A DNA stretch of 64,000 nucleotides from Acidobacteriota bacterium (GTDB lineage: Bacteria; Acidobacteriota; Vicinamibacteria; Vicinamibacterales; UBA8438): NCBI GenBank assembly GCA_011523845.1, contig WTFV01000251.1, positions 1 to 64,000 on the forward strand, given 5' to 3'. The notes beneath the pieces are model-generated. The model made no database searches. It was not told the origin of the DNA and was given only the letters and a program-made list of their open reading frames with translations. Below are positions 1 to 8,532 of this stretch, piece by piece. A program made the translations under genes and the position numbers. Every line of letters starts with the position of its first letter. Position 1 is the first letter of the stretch.

Positions 1-236
1 CGTGCTACACGTGCAGGCACTTCTCGCGGGCCTACCTCCGCCACCTGCAGGTGGCCCGGGAGATGACCGGGGCCGTGCTCAACACGCTGCACAACCTGCA
101 CTTCTACCTTGACACGATGCGGCGGATCAGGGACGCTATCCAGTCGGGCGGTTTCGAACGCTTCCGGCAAGCCTTCCACCACACGTACTGCCGCCGGCAG
201 GGACCGGAAACCCCGGAAGCTCTGACGCACCAATGA
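1..236 (+). CDS. tgt: Queuine/7-deazaguanine tRNA-ribosyltransferase, 3' end only
   Basis: Only the last 77 residues are in the window; the frame opens at base 3 and the 5' part lies upstream. The residues CYTCRHFSRAYLRHL and TLHNLHFYL match the C-terminal zinc site of bacterial Tgt, in which three cysteines and one histidine bind zinc. The window starts just after the first ligand, so two of the cysteines and the histidine of LHNLHF are visible. Tgt exchanges guanine 34 in the wobble position of certain tRNAs during queuosine synthesis. Its TGA overlaps the yajC start (ATGA), and tgt-yajC-secD-secF is a widespread gene order, which supports the call. Confidence 0.9.
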   Translation, partial: CYTCRHFSRAYLRHLQVAREMTGAVLNTLHNLHFYLDTMRRIRDAIQSGGFERFRQAFHHTYCRRQGPETPEALTHQ

Positions 237-580
237 GTCTGCACGACATCGACGCGCTGCTCGCCATGGCCCAGCCGGCCGGCCAGCAGCCGGGTCCGTT
301 CATCCAGTTCCTGCCGCTGATTCTGATCCTCGGGATCTTCTACGTCATCATCTGGCTGCCGATGAAGCGGCGGCAGAACCGGATTCGGGAGTTCCAGGCC
401 GCGTTGAAGGTCGGCGAGAAGATTGTGACCACCAGCGGCATCTACGGCTCGATCACGAAGCTGCACGACAAGTCCGTGCAGATACAGATTGCCGACCGGG
501 TGCGGATCGAGATCGCGCGCAGCGCCATCGGGGGCTATCAGGGCCAGGATCCCGTAGTGCAGGAAGGGACCGGCTCGTAA
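233..580 (+). CDS. yajC: Preprotein translocase accessory subunit YajC
   Basis: This is a 115-residue protein with one membrane span at about residues 22-44 (FIQFLPLILILGIFYVIIWL), followed by the basic PMKRRQNR and a small soluble domain with VGEKIVTTSGIYGSI, the hallmark of YajC. The family forms the SecDF-YajC membrane complex that assists protein export and membrane insertion. The ATG overlaps the tgt stop by four bases, which implies translational coupling, and secD starts 10 bases downstream. Length and organisation are normal for the family. Confidence 0.95.
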   Translation: MSLHDIDALLAMAQPAGQQPGPFIQFLPLILILGIFYVIIWLPMKRRQNRIREFQAALKVGEKIVTTSGIYGSITKLHDKSVQIQIADRVRIEIARSAIGGYQGQDPVVQEGTGS

Positions 581-590
581 GGGGACGGCC

Positions 591-2141
591 ATGCAGAAGA
601 ACCTGCAGTGGAAACTGCTAGCAATCGTGGCGGTTACCGCGCTCGCCGCCTGGGGCGTCTACCCCCCCGGGGAACAGATCAGGCTCGGGCTCGATCTGAG
701 CGGCGGCGCGCACCTCGTGCTGCGGGTGGAGACCAGCGACGCGCTGCTGTTGGAGACGGAGACCGCCGCCGAGCAGATCGGCGAGCAGATGTCCCTGCAG
801 GGGATGGAGGCGGCCACGGTGATTCCCGCCGACGCGGAGACGATTCGCGTGGAGGGGGTGCCCGGCGAGCGGGATGCGACCTTTCGCCAGTTGTCGGACG
901 AGCGGCTCGCGGCCTCCTACGATCGCGAGCCGGGGGTAGGCGGATCGTACACCTTCCGCATGCGGGCGCCGGTCGCCTCGTCCCTGCGCGAGGAGGCCGT
1001 GCGGCAGGCGCTCCAGACCATCGAGCGGCGGGTAAACGAGCTGGGCGTGTCCGAGCCGATCGTGGCGCCGCACGGGATCGGGGGCGACCAGATTCTCGTC
1101 CAGCTTCCCGGCGTCTCCGACGTGGCGCGTGCGAAGGCGTTGATTCGCTCGACCTCGCTGCTCGAGCTCAAGCTGGTCGAGGAAGGGCCGGCGGTCAGCC
1201 GCGAGGCGCTCCTGCAGACGAGGAACGGGGTGGTGCCGCCGGACATGGAGGTCGCGACCCAGCCGGGCGGTACGGGAGCCGAGCCCTTCTACTACTTGGT
1301 GCGGCGGGTGGCCGCGGTGACCGGCCGCGATCTGCGCAACGCGCGGCCGTCGCTCGACGAGTTCAACCAGCCGGCCGTCAGCTTCACCCTCAACCGCGAG
1401 GGCGCCCGCAAGATGGGCGACATCACCGGTGCGAACCTCGGCCGCGGGCTCGCGATCATCCTCGACGGGCAGGTCAGGTCGGCGCCGACCATCCAGGGCC
1501 GGATCACCGACAGCGGCCAGATCACGGGCGTCAGCCAACAGGAGGCGGAGGACCTGCAGATCACGTTGCGCTCGGGGGCCCTGCCCGCGTCGCTGACGTA
1601 CCTGGAGGAGCGCACCGTCGGGCCGACCCTCGGGGCCGATTCCATCCGGGCGGGCGTCGCGGCCTCTATCGCCGGACTCGTGCTGGTGGCGTTCTTCATG
1701 CTCGGGTACTACCGGCTGGCCGGCATCAACGCGGTGGTGGCGGTGGTGCTGAACCTGCTGATCCTGATGGCGTGCATGGCCTACATCGAGGCGGTGCTGA
1801 CGCTCCCGGGCATCGCCGGCCTGATCCTGACCATCGGCATCGGCGTCGACTCCAACGTGCTCATCTTCGAGCGCATCAAGGAGGAGCTGCGCTCGGCGAA
1901 GAGCGTCCGGTCGGCGGTGGCGGCGGGCTTCGATCGCGTGCTGCTGACCATCATCGACACGCACGTCGCGTCGCTCATCGCGGCGGCGTTCCTGTTCCAG
2001 TTCGGTTCCGGACCCATCAGGGGGTTCGCGACCACGTTGTTCTTCGGTCTCGTGTCGAACGTGTTCACGGCGGTCTTCGTCTCGCGATCGCTGTTCGAGA
2101 CCGTCCTGTCGCGCCGCCGCGTGGCGACGCTGAGCATCTGA
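591..2141 (+). CDS. secD: Protein translocase subunit SecD
   Basis: This 516-residue protein uses proton motive force with SecF to help move preproteins through SecYEG. A first membrane span (residues 8-25) is followed by the conserved LGLDLSGGAHLVL at about 34, a long periplasmic P1 region, and five further spans in the last 170 residues. The conserved fourth-span region reads LTIGIGVDSNVLIFERIKEE, with the aspartate implicated in proton coupling. The ATG follows a purine-rich AGGGGA. SecF starts two bases after the secD stop, so the pair is one transcription unit. Nothing is truncated. Confidence 0.96.
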   Translation: MQKNLQWKLLAIVAVTALAAWGVYPPGEQIRLGLDLSGGAHLVLRVETSDALLLETETAAEQIGEQMSLQGMEAATVIPADAETIRVEGVPGERDATFRQLSDERLAASYDREPGVGGSYTFRMRAPVASSLREEAVRQALQTIERRVNELGVSEPIVAPHGIGGDQILVQLPGVSDVARAKALIRSTSLLELKLVEEGPAVSREALLQTRNGVVPPDMEVATQPGGTGAEPFYYLVRRVAAVTGRDLRNARPSLDEFNQPAVSFTLNREGARKMGDITGANLGRGLAIILDGQVRSAPTIQGRITDSGQITGVSQQEAEDLQITLRSGALPASLTYLEERTVGPTLGADSIRAGVAASIAGLVLVAFFMLGYYRLAGINAVVAVVLNLLILMACMAYIEAVLTLPGIAGLILTIGIGVDSNVLIFERIKEELRSAKSVRSAVAAGFDRVLLTIIDTHVASLIAAAFLFQFGSGPIRGFATTLFFGLVSNVFTAVFVSRSLFETVLSRRRVATLSI

Positions 2142-2142
2142 G

Positions 2143-3141
2143 ATGGCGCTGTTCAAGGAGCCCCGCTTCGACTTCGTCGGCCGCCGCTGGCACGCGTTCT
2201 TCCTCTCGGCGGCCGTGATCGCGGCCGGCATCGCGATGCTGTTCATGCGGGGTGGCCTGCCCCTCGGGATCGACTTCTCCGGCGGCTCGCTGATCGTGCT
2301 GCAGTTCGAGCGGCCGACCGGGGAGGGGGCCGTCCGCGACGCCCTCGCCGTCGTGGAGGAGAAGGTCGTCCAGCAGTACGGGGATCCCGAGGCCAACGAG
2401 GTGCTGGTGCGACTCCCGCTGGCCGGTCCCGAGGTCGGCGCCAGCCTCGAGGCGGGCGCCAACCAGGTCGTCGACGCGCTGCTCGCCAGCGATCTCGGCG
2501 AGTTCGAGGTGATCAGCCAGGAGCTGGTCGGCCCGGTGATCGGCGAGGAGCTGCAGCGCCGGGGAGTCAGCGCCTTCGTCTTCGCGATGGCCGGCATCCT
2601 CCTCTACATCGGCCTGCGGTTCCGCTTCAGCTTCGCGGTCGGCGCCATCGTCGCGGTCGCGCACGACATCGCCGTCACGCTCTCGCTGCTCACGTTCTTC
2701 GGCTACGAGCTGTCGCTCAACGTCGTCGCCGCCATGCTCACGATAACGGGCTATTCGGTCAACGACTCGATCGTCATCTTCGACCGCGTGCGGGAGAACC
2801 TCCGGACGATGCGGCGCGACACCTTCGCCCATCTCGTCAACACCAGCATCAACCAGACCCTGGCGCGGACCATCATCACCTCGGGCACTACCGGGGCTGC
2901 CGTGGTGGCGCTGTTCGTACTGGGCGGGGAGGTGTTGCGCGGTTTCGCCTTCACGATGATCGTAGGTGTCGTGAGCGGCACGTACTCGACGATCTTCGTG
3001 GCGGCGGTCATCGCCATCGCCATCACGGAACGGCGCAGCGCCAGAGTGCAGCGCTCCATCAAGGCGGCGGCCGAGGAGAAGCCGCAGCAGGCGCCGGTGC
3101 AACGCTCGAAGCGACGGTCCAGGCGGGCGCGGGCGTCCTAG
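2143..3141 (+). CDS. secF: Protein translocase subunit SecF
   Basis: This is a 332-residue partner of SecD. It carries GIDFSGGSLIVLQF after the first membrane span (about residues 43-56), the family equivalent of the SecD signature, and the conserved transmembrane motif TGYSVNDSIVIFDRVREN near residue 205. Six spans are expected and can be placed by hydrophobicity. The C-terminal 35 residues are a basic cytosolic tail (KRRSRRARAS at the end) that is longer than in many homologs. The gene lies between secD and uppP with one- to two-base gaps, so it is probably cotranscribed with both. Confidence 0.96.
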   Translation: MALFKEPRFDFVGRRWHAFFLSAAVIAAGIAMLFMRGGLPLGIDFSGGSLIVLQFERPTGEGAVRDALAVVEEKVVQQYGDPEANEVLVRLPLAGPEVGASLEAGANQVVDALLASDLGEFEVISQELVGPVIGEELQRRGVSAFVFAMAGILLYIGLRFRFSFAVGAIVAVAHDIAVTLSLLTFFGYELSLNVVAAMLTITGYSVNDSIVIFDRVRENLRTMRRDTFAHLVNTSINQTLARTIITSGTTGAAVVALFVLGGEVLRGFAFTMIVGVVSGTYSTIFVAAVIAIAITERRSARVQRSIKAAAEEKPQQAPVQRSKRRSRRARAS

Positions 3142-3142
3142 C

Positions 3143-3964
3143 GTGAACGCGCTGGAAGCTGCGCTGCTGGGCACGCTGCAGGGGCTGACCGAGTTCCTGC
3201 CGATCTCGAGCTCGGCGCATCTGTTGCTGGCCCGGGCCTTCTTCGGTTGGGACACCGAGGTCCGGTTCGGTCTGGCGTTCGACGTGGCCTGCCACATCGG
3301 CACGTTGCTCGCCGTCGTGGCCTACTATCGCCGGGACGTGGTGGAGTTGACGCGGGCGGCGGCGACCCCGCACACGTGGCTCGGCGGACGGAAGGAAGGG
3401 GCGGCGGCGCTGGTCCGTTCGCTCGCCCTGGGTACCGCGCCGATCGGCGTCGTCGGCCTTGCGGCGGCGGATTTCGTGACCGGGGCGTTGCGCACGGCGA
3501 CCGTGGCGGGAGCGAGCCTGTTGCTCGGCGCCGCGCTCATGCTGGTCGCCGAACGCCGCGGATCGCAGTCGCGCGACGAGACCGCGCTCGGTTCGTGGGA
3601 AGCGCTGGGGCTCGGCTTCGCCCAGGCCGTGGCGCTGGTTCCGGGAGTCTCCAGGTCGGGCGCCGTGCTGGTGGTGGCCATGCTGCTCGGCCTGCGCCGT
3701 GAGCGCGCGGCGCGCTTCGCCTTTCTGCTGGGCATGCCGGCCATCCTGGCCGCGGGCGGGAAGGCGGCGCTCGACCTCGCGGCCCAGGGGATTCCGGCCG
3801 GTGCTCCGGCGTTGCTCGCGGTGGGCGCAGTTTCGTCGGCGGGAGTCGGATACGCCGCGGTGAAGTACTTCATGCGTTACGTTTCACGTCATTCGCTCGC
3901 TCCGTTCGCCGCCTACCGCGTCGTGCTCGGGGGTGCGGCCCTCGCGTGGGGTGCAGGCTCGTGA
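3143..3964 (+). CDS. uppP: Undecaprenyl-diphosphatase UppP (BacA family)
   Basis: This is a 273-residue polytopic membrane enzyme that dephosphorylates undecaprenyl diphosphate to recycle the lipid carrier for peptidoglycan and O-antigen synthesis. The two active-site motifs are clear: LQGLTEFLPISSSAHLLL at residues 13-30 and PGVSRSGAVLVVAML near 168, with the glutamate, serines and arginine expected in the family. It starts at GTG one base after the secF stop, and no in-frame ATG gives a complete first motif. Its position behind secF suggests read-through from the sec operon. Confidence 0.95.
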   Translation: MNALEAALLGTLQGLTEFLPISSSAHLLLARAFFGWDTEVRFGLAFDVACHIGTLLAVVAYYRRDVVELTRAAATPHTWLGGRKEGAAALVRSLALGTAPIGVVGLAAADFVTGALRTATVAGASLLLGAALMLVAERRGSQSRDETALGSWEALGLGFAQAVALVPGVSRSGAVLVVAMLLGLRRERAARFAFLLGMPAILAAGGKAALDLAAQGIPAGAPALLAVGAVSSAGVGYAAVKYFMRYVSRHSLAPFAAYRVVLGGAALAWGAGS

Positions 3965-3990
3965 CGGCTGTCGGACCGGAGTAGAGACCG

Positions 3991-4608
3991 ATGCAGTGGC
4001 TGCGCCGCAGTTTGATCGCCGGGTTCGTCGTGATCGTGCCGCTGGTCATCAGCGTCGCGGCGTTCGTCTGGCTGTTCCAGTTCATCGACGGCGTGATGGG
4101 GCCGGTGTACGTGCGGTGGATCGGTCGCGAGATTCCGGGTTTCGGCCTCGCGACGCTGCTGGTGCTCGTGGTCGGGGTCGGCGCATTCGCGACCAACGTG
4201 CTCGGCGCCCGCCTGCTTCGACGCGGCGAGGCCTACCTGATGAAACTGCCGGTCTTCCGCGGCATCTATTCGCCGGTCAAGCAACTGGTGGAGGCCTTCT
4301 CGCCGGACAACGAGCTCAGCTTCAAGCGGGTCGTGCTGGTCGACGATCCGAAACGGGGGCTGGTGCTCGGCTTCCTGACGAAGGAGTTCACCATCGACGG
4401 GCAGGACGACGCGGGAGTGCACGTCGCGGTCTACGTGCCCACCAACCACGTCTACTTCGGAGACGTTCACATCTACCCGCGCGCGGTCGTGTCGTTTCCC
4501 TCGTTGACGGTGCAGGAAGGGTTGCAGGTGTTCCTGACCGGCGGCATGGCGCTGGCCGAGCGCCTGCAGGTCGAGCAGGAGAGCGAGCAGGTGAAGCGGG
4601 AGGCTTGA
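3991..4608 (+). CDS. DUF502 family membrane protein
   Basis: This 205-residue protein has two membrane spans (about residues 8-32 and 49-68). It then has the conserved DUF502 block KLPVFRGIYSPVKQLVEAF near 86 and a soluble C-terminal domain ending in an acidic, basic-alternating tail. DUF502 proteins are common in Proteobacteria, Acidobacteria and plants (the COV family), but their biochemical role in bacteria is not established. It is 26 bases after uppP on the same strand, with ATG as the first convincing start. I infer inner-membrane localisation and assign no function. Confidence 0.85.
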   Translation: MQWLRRSLIAGFVVIVPLVISVAAFVWLFQFIDGVMGPVYVRWIGREIPGFGLATLLVLVVGVGAFATNVLGARLLRRGEAYLMKLPVFRGIYSPVKQLVEAFSPDNELSFKRVVLVDDPKRGLVLGFLTKEFTIDGQDDAGVHVAVYVPTNHVYFGDVHIYPRAVVSFPSLTVQEGLQVFLTGGMALAERLQVEQESEQVKREA

Positions 4609-4686
4609 TTCCCACGGGAGCGAGCCTGCCAGGTCGACGGTCCTGAACGGTGGTCGACGAGCGCCACCCATGCGGCAGAGGGGTGA

Positions 4687-6795
4687 ATGGAGCAGCAACT
4701 GTATTACGTGCTGGGGTTCGGAATGCCGGTCGCGGCGGCGGCCTTCGCGTTCCTGCTGATCAATCGCATCAACGGTCTGGAGCCGGGGACCGAGCGGATG
4801 CAGCGCATCGCGGCGCTGATCCGCAGCGGCGCCATGGCCTTCCTGAAGACGGAGTACACGGTGCTCGCCGCCTTCGTGGGCGCGATGTTCATCGTGCTCG
4901 TGACGTTGTTGCCCGGCGATTCGCTGTTGACCGGGATCGCGTTCCTGGCCGGCGCGGTGCTGTCGGCCACCGCGGGTTGGATCGGTATGCGGACCGCCAC
5001 CAGCGCGGCCGTTCGGACCACCCACGCGGCGACCACCAGCCTGTCCAGCGCGCTGCGGGTCGCGTTCTCGAGCGGCGCGGTCATGGGTCTGACCGTGGTG
5101 GCTCTCGGCACGCTCGGCATAGCGCTTCTGTATTTCCTGTACGGGGGCTTGAGCGGCGCGGGATCGTCCGCCGTCGAGTCGCTGTTCGGCTTCTCGCTGG
5201 GCGCCTCGTCGATCGCGCTCTTCGCCCGCGTCGGCGGCGGCATCTATACGAAGGCGGCCGACGTGGCCGGGGATCTCTCCGGCAAGGTGGAGGCAGGCAT
5301 TCCGGAGGACGATCCCCGGAACCCCGCCACGATTGCCGACAACGTCGGCGACAACGTCGGCGATGTCGCGGGCATGGGGGCCGACCTGTTCGAGTCGTAC
5401 GTCGGCAGCATCATCTCTTCCATCGCGCTCGCCTGGGCGCTGACCGCGGGCGCGGCGAGCGCGCTGTGGGGCGTGGACGAGGCGGGTTTCGGCTCGCTGC
5501 AGGCGACGCTGGTGATCTTCCCGATTCTCCTGGCCGGCGCCGGCATCCTCGCTTCCGTGCTCGGCACGTTCGTCGTCAGTACCGACGACGAGTCGAAGAT
5601 CGGCAGTGCGCTGCAGCGCGGCCTGCTCGTGGCTTCGGTGCTCGTCTTCATCGGCGCGGGCGGCCTCGTCGCCGTGCTCGACATCCCGCTGGAGGTGCTC
5701 TGGTGCGTCGTGGCCGGGGTCGTCGCCGGCGTGGCGATCGGTCACGTCACCGAGTACTACACCGGCAAGGACAAGCCGCCGGCGCACCGGATCGCCCAGC
5801 AGTCCGAAACGGGTCCGGCCACCAACATCATCGCGGGCCTGGGCGTGGGGATGATGTCGTGTGCGATTCCCATCCTGATCATCTGCCTGGCGATCTACCT
5901 CAGCTTCTCGCTCGCGGCGCTCTACGGGATCGCGATCGCCGCGGTCGGCATGCTCTCGACGCTGGGCATCAGCCTGGGCGTCGACGCCTACGGACCGGTC
6001 GCCGACAACGCCGGCGGGATCGCGGAGATGAGCGGGCAGGAGGCGTTCGTGCGCGAGCGGACCGACGCGCTCGACGCCGTCGGCAACACCACGGCGGCCA
6101 TGGGCAAGGGGTTCGCCATCGGATCCGCGGCGCTGACGGCGCTCGCCCTGTTCAGCACGTTCCGGGCCACGGCGGCCGCCGCGGTCGACGAGGCGGGGGG
6201 AGCGGCCGCCTTCGAGCCGCGGCTGCTGAGCCTGGCCCTGGACAACCCGAACGTGCTGCTCGGCATGCTGCTCGGCGGCATGCTCCCGTTCCTTTTCTCC
6301 GCCCTCACCATGAACGCGGTGGGGCGGTCGGCGAACGACATGATCGAGGAGGTCCGCCGGCAGTTCCGCGAGATCACCGGCCTGCTGGAGGGCGAGGCCG
6401 AGCCCGATTCGGCGCGCTGTGTGGAAATCTCGACCCGTTCGGCGATTCGCGAGATGGTCGCGCCCGGGCTGATCGCCGTGCTGGCGCCGGTGGCGACCGG
6501 CTTCCTGCTGGGCGTGTCGGGGCTCGGGGGGTTGCTGGCCGGCGCGCTCGTCACCGGGGTGCTGATGGCCCTGATGATGGCCAACGCGGGCGGCGTCTGG
6601 GACAACGCCAAGAAGTACATCGAGGAGGGCCACCACGGCGGCAAGGGATCGGAGCCGCACAAGGCGGCCGTCATCGGCGACACGGTCGGCGATCCGTTCA
6701 AGGACACCTCGGGCCCGAGTCTGAACATCCTCATCAAGCTGATGACGATCGTCGCCGTGATCTTCGCGCCGCTCGTGGTCGGGTGGATGCAGTAG
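4687..6795 (+). CDS. hppA: Membrane-bound pyrophosphatase (ion-translocating)
   Basis: This is a 702-residue polytopic protein that hydrolyses pyrophosphate and pumps H+ and/or Na+ across the cytoplasmic membrane. The pyrophosphate/Mg site is present: AGDLSGKVEAGIPEDDPRNP at about 195-215, then DNVGDNVGDVAGMGADLFES, plus a second acidic cluster VIGDTVGDPFKDTSGPSLN near the C-terminus. The residues after GNTT are AAMG (GNTTAAMGKGFAIGSA). In this family an alanine at that position marks K+-dependent enzymes, while K+-independent ones have lysine and then threonine. I therefore predict a K+-dependent pump; the transported ion cannot be decided by eye. It stands 78 bases after the DUF502 gene. 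Confidence 0.95.
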   Translation: MEQQLYYVLGFGMPVAAAAFAFLLINRINGLEPGTERMQRIAALIRSGAMAFLKTEYTVLAAFVGAMFIVLVTLLPGDSLLTGIAFLAGAVLSATAGWIGMRTATSAAVRTTHAATTSLSSALRVAFSSGAVMGLTVVALGTLGIALLYFLYGGLSGAGSSAVESLFGFSLGASSIALFARVGGGIYTKAADVAGDLSGKVEAGIPEDDPRNPATIADNVGDNVGDVAGMGADLFESYVGSIISSIALAWALTAGAASALWGVDEAGFGSLQATLVIFPILLAGAGILASVLGTFVVSTDDESKIGSALQRGLLVASVLVFIGAGGLVAVLDIPLEVLWCVVAGVVAGVAIGHVTEYYTGKDKPPAHRIAQQSETGPATNIIAGLGVGMMSCAIPILIICLAIYLSFSLAALYGIAIAAVGMLSTLGISLGVDAYGPVADNAGGIAEMSGQEAFVRERTDALDAVGNTTAAMGKGFAIGSAALTALALFSTFRATAAAAVDEAGGAAAFEPRLLSLALDNPNVLLGMLLGGMLPFLFSALTMNAVGRSANDMIEEVRRQFREITGLLEGEAEPDSARCVEISTRSAIREMVAPGLIAVLAPVATGFLLGVSGLGGLLAGALVTGVLMALMMANAGGVWDNAKKYIEEGHHGGKGSEPHKAAVIGDTVGDPFKDTSGPSLNILIKLMTIVAVIFAPLVVGWMQ

Positions 6796-6978
6796 CTATG
6801 CAGTAGCCGGCGGGAGTTGACGCCCCGGTGCCGCGCGGTTTAGGATGCCGCACCTTGCGCAGCGCGTCAGGGCCGACGGCGGCCGGAACGCGGAACGTAG
6901 CTGCGCCGGGATGGCTCGTCGGTCCGTTTTCGGCCGGCCGGTGTCTAACATCCGGAGAGCGGGAGGTCGTTCGGCTCG

Positions 6979-7006
6979 TTGACACGGAGTAGCGGCCTGC
7001 TATAAT
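6979..7006 (+). promoter_or_regulatory. Sigma-70-type promoter for the tonB-exbB-exbD operon
   Basis: TTGACA at 6979-6984 and TATAAT at 7001-7006 are both perfect consensus boxes, 16 bp apart. A TG dinucleotide one base before the -10 (TGCTATAAT) also makes an extended -10. Transcription would start near 7013, giving a leader of about 45 nt before the GTG of tonB at 7057. It is the best promoter in the window and implies strong housekeeping-type expression. A weaker TTGACG (6817) and TAGGAT (6841) pair with 18-bp spacing lies upstream in the otherwise featureless 6796-6978 gap. Confidence 0.85.
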
Positions 7007-7056
7007 CGGCGCTTCCGAAGCGGCGTCCGTGTATCTGGCAGGCCAGGAGGCGTGCT

Positions 7057-7718
7057 GTGGCTGAGAAGAGCAAGAGCAACCCGGCGAAGGGAGCACCGGC
7101 ACCGGCCAGGAAGGTCGAGCCCGCGATGTTCGGGGAGATCGCGAACCCATCGATCATGGTCGGTGCGCGCAAGTGGTACACGCTGCCGCTGTCGGTCCTC
7201 GCGCATGTGGTCGCCATCGGGGCGATCGTCATCGTTCCGTTGATGGCCATGGACGCGCTGCCGACGCCGGCATCGATGATGGCGTTCGTCGCGGCGCCGC
7301 CTCCGCCTCCGCCTCCGCCTCCGCCGACATCAACCGCGTGCAAGGCGTGCAGGGCGGCGTAGCGGGCGGTGTCGTGGCGGGCATCGTCGGCGGATTGCCG
7401 ACTGCGCCGCCTCCGCCTCCGCCTCCGCCGGAGCCGGTGCGCGTCGGCGGCAACATCAGCCCGCCCACCAAGATCCGGGACGTTCCGCCGGTCTATCCGC
7501 CCGTGGCGCAGCAGGCGCGCGTGCAGGGCGTGGTGATTCTCGAGGCGGTGATCGGCCCGACGGGTGGGGTCACCGACGTCAAGGTGCTCCGCTCGGTGCC
7601 GTTGCTCGACGAAGCGGCCATCACGGCAGTGCGGCAATGGCAGTACACGCCGACGCTGCTGAACGGCGTGCCCGTTCCGGTCATCATGACCGTGACGGTC
7701 AACTTCCAGTTGTCGTAG
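7057..7718 (+). CDS. tonB: Energy transducer TonB, interrupted by a frameshift in the proline tract
   Basis: Two overlapping frames together make one TonB. The first (GTG 7057 to TAG 7362) gives the cytoplasmic N-terminus, one membrane span (YTLPLSVLAHVVAIGAIVIV, about residues 47-66) and a polyproline run. The second, in the -1 frame, continues as ADINRVQGVQGG, then a second polyproline run, then the TonB C-terminal domain (VYPPVAQQARVQGVVILEAV, and ITAVRQWQYTPTLLNG). The join must fall within about 7296-7326, a CCTCCG hexamer repeat. One extra base or two fewer would restore one frame of about 220 residues. It may be a sequencing or assembly slip, a real mutation or a recoding site. TonB transmits proton motive force to outer-membrane receptors. 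Confidence 0.85.
7296..7326 (+). repeat. CCTCCG hexamer repeat coding polyproline, site of the tonB frameshift
   Basis: Four to five CCTCCG units encode consecutive prolines in the upstream tonB frame and Ser-Ala in the downstream frame. A second similar tract lies at 7405-7430 in the downstream frame. Gain or loss of whole hexamers would not change the frame, so the one-base shift is not simple unit-number slippage. Confidence 0.8.
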
Positions 7719-7784
7719 GCCCGGGGATTCTGAAACCGATCGAAGAGACAGTCGACGAACACGTCTCGCTGCAGGAGGAACAGA

Positions 7785-8453
7785 ATGGACTTTCTCGAGT
7801 TGTGGGAGCAGATGGGCATATCCGTCAAGCTGCTGATGGGTGTGCTGGTGGTCATGTCCATGGCGTCGGTCGGCGTCTTCTTCGAACGGCTGTTCACCTT
7901 CATGCAGGCCACGAACCAGTCGAAGCTGTTCGCGCCGCAGGTGGCGAAGCATCTCAAGGACGGGAAGCTCAAGGAGGCCATCAGCGTCTCGCAGTCGAAG
8001 GACTACCGCTACAGCCACCTCGGCAAGGTCGTTCTCGCCGGGCTCCAGGAGTACCAGTTCCAGCAGGACAGCGGCGTCGCGCTCAACAAGGACGACGTGG
8101 TCGACAGTGTTCACCGCGCGATTCAACGCGCGGCGGCGCTCACCTCGTCCGACCTCAAGCGCGGTATGGGCATTCTGGCGACCATCGGCTCCACCGCGGT
8201 GTTCGTCGGCCTGCTCGCCACGACGCTCGGCGTCATCAACGCGTTCCAGGGCATCGCGGCCACCGGGTCCGGCGGTCTGGGCGCGGTGTCGGGCGGTATC
8301 TCCGAGGCGCTGGTCGGCACGGCGATCGGGCTCTTCGTGGCGATCCCGGCGGTCTGGTTCTTCAACTACCTGACCGGCCGGATCGAGTACTTCGCCGTCG
8401 AGATGGACAACTCGTCGTCGGAGCTGGTCGACTACTTCATCAAGAAGTCGTAG
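7785..8453 (+). CDS. exbB: MotA/TolQ/ExbB family proton channel subunit
   Basis: This is a 222-residue inner-membrane protein with three spans (about 14-34, 125-147 and 165-187). It carries the family core GILATIGSTAVFVGLLATTLGVINAFQ and later AISEALVGTAIG-like residues (GGISEALVGTAIGLFVAIPAV). With ExbD it forms the proton channel that energises TonB. The ATG is preceded by AGGAGGAA at a good distance. It lies 66 bases after tonB and before two exbD genes, so the channel is almost certainly the TonB-linked Exb type rather than TolQ or MotA. Confidence 0.93.
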   Translation: MDFLELWEQMGISVKLLMGVLVVMSMASVGVFFERLFTFMQATNQSKLFAPQVAKHLKDGKLKEAISVSQSKDYRYSHLGKVVLAGLQEYQFQQDSGVALNKDDVVDSVHRAIQRAAALTSSDLKRGMGILATIGSTAVFVGLLATTLGVINAFQGIAATGSGGLGAVSGGISEALVGTAIGLFVAIPAVWFFNYLTGRIEYFAVEMDNSSSELVDYFIKKS

Positions 8454-8532
8454 ACCGGGCTCCGTCCTGGAATTGGGCCGGCCGCCGGTTGCAGTCTGCA
8501 CCCGGCGGCATGCGCGTCAAGGAGAGTTCATC

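Noticed and set aside
3913..6660. Open minus-strand frame of 915 codons opposite the DUF502 and pyrophosphatase genes
   Set aside because: Both plus-strand genes are well supported; the antisense product is compositionally biased noise.
6796..6978. Small gene or RNA upstream of tonB
   Set aside because: A weak TTGACG/TAGGAT pair exists, but no frame, hairpin or conserved-looking motif follows before the strong promoter.
7296..7326. Phase-variable tract of the usual unit-number kind in tonB
   Set aside because: The repeat unit is six bases, so unit gain or loss keeps the frame; the observed shift needs a one-base change.
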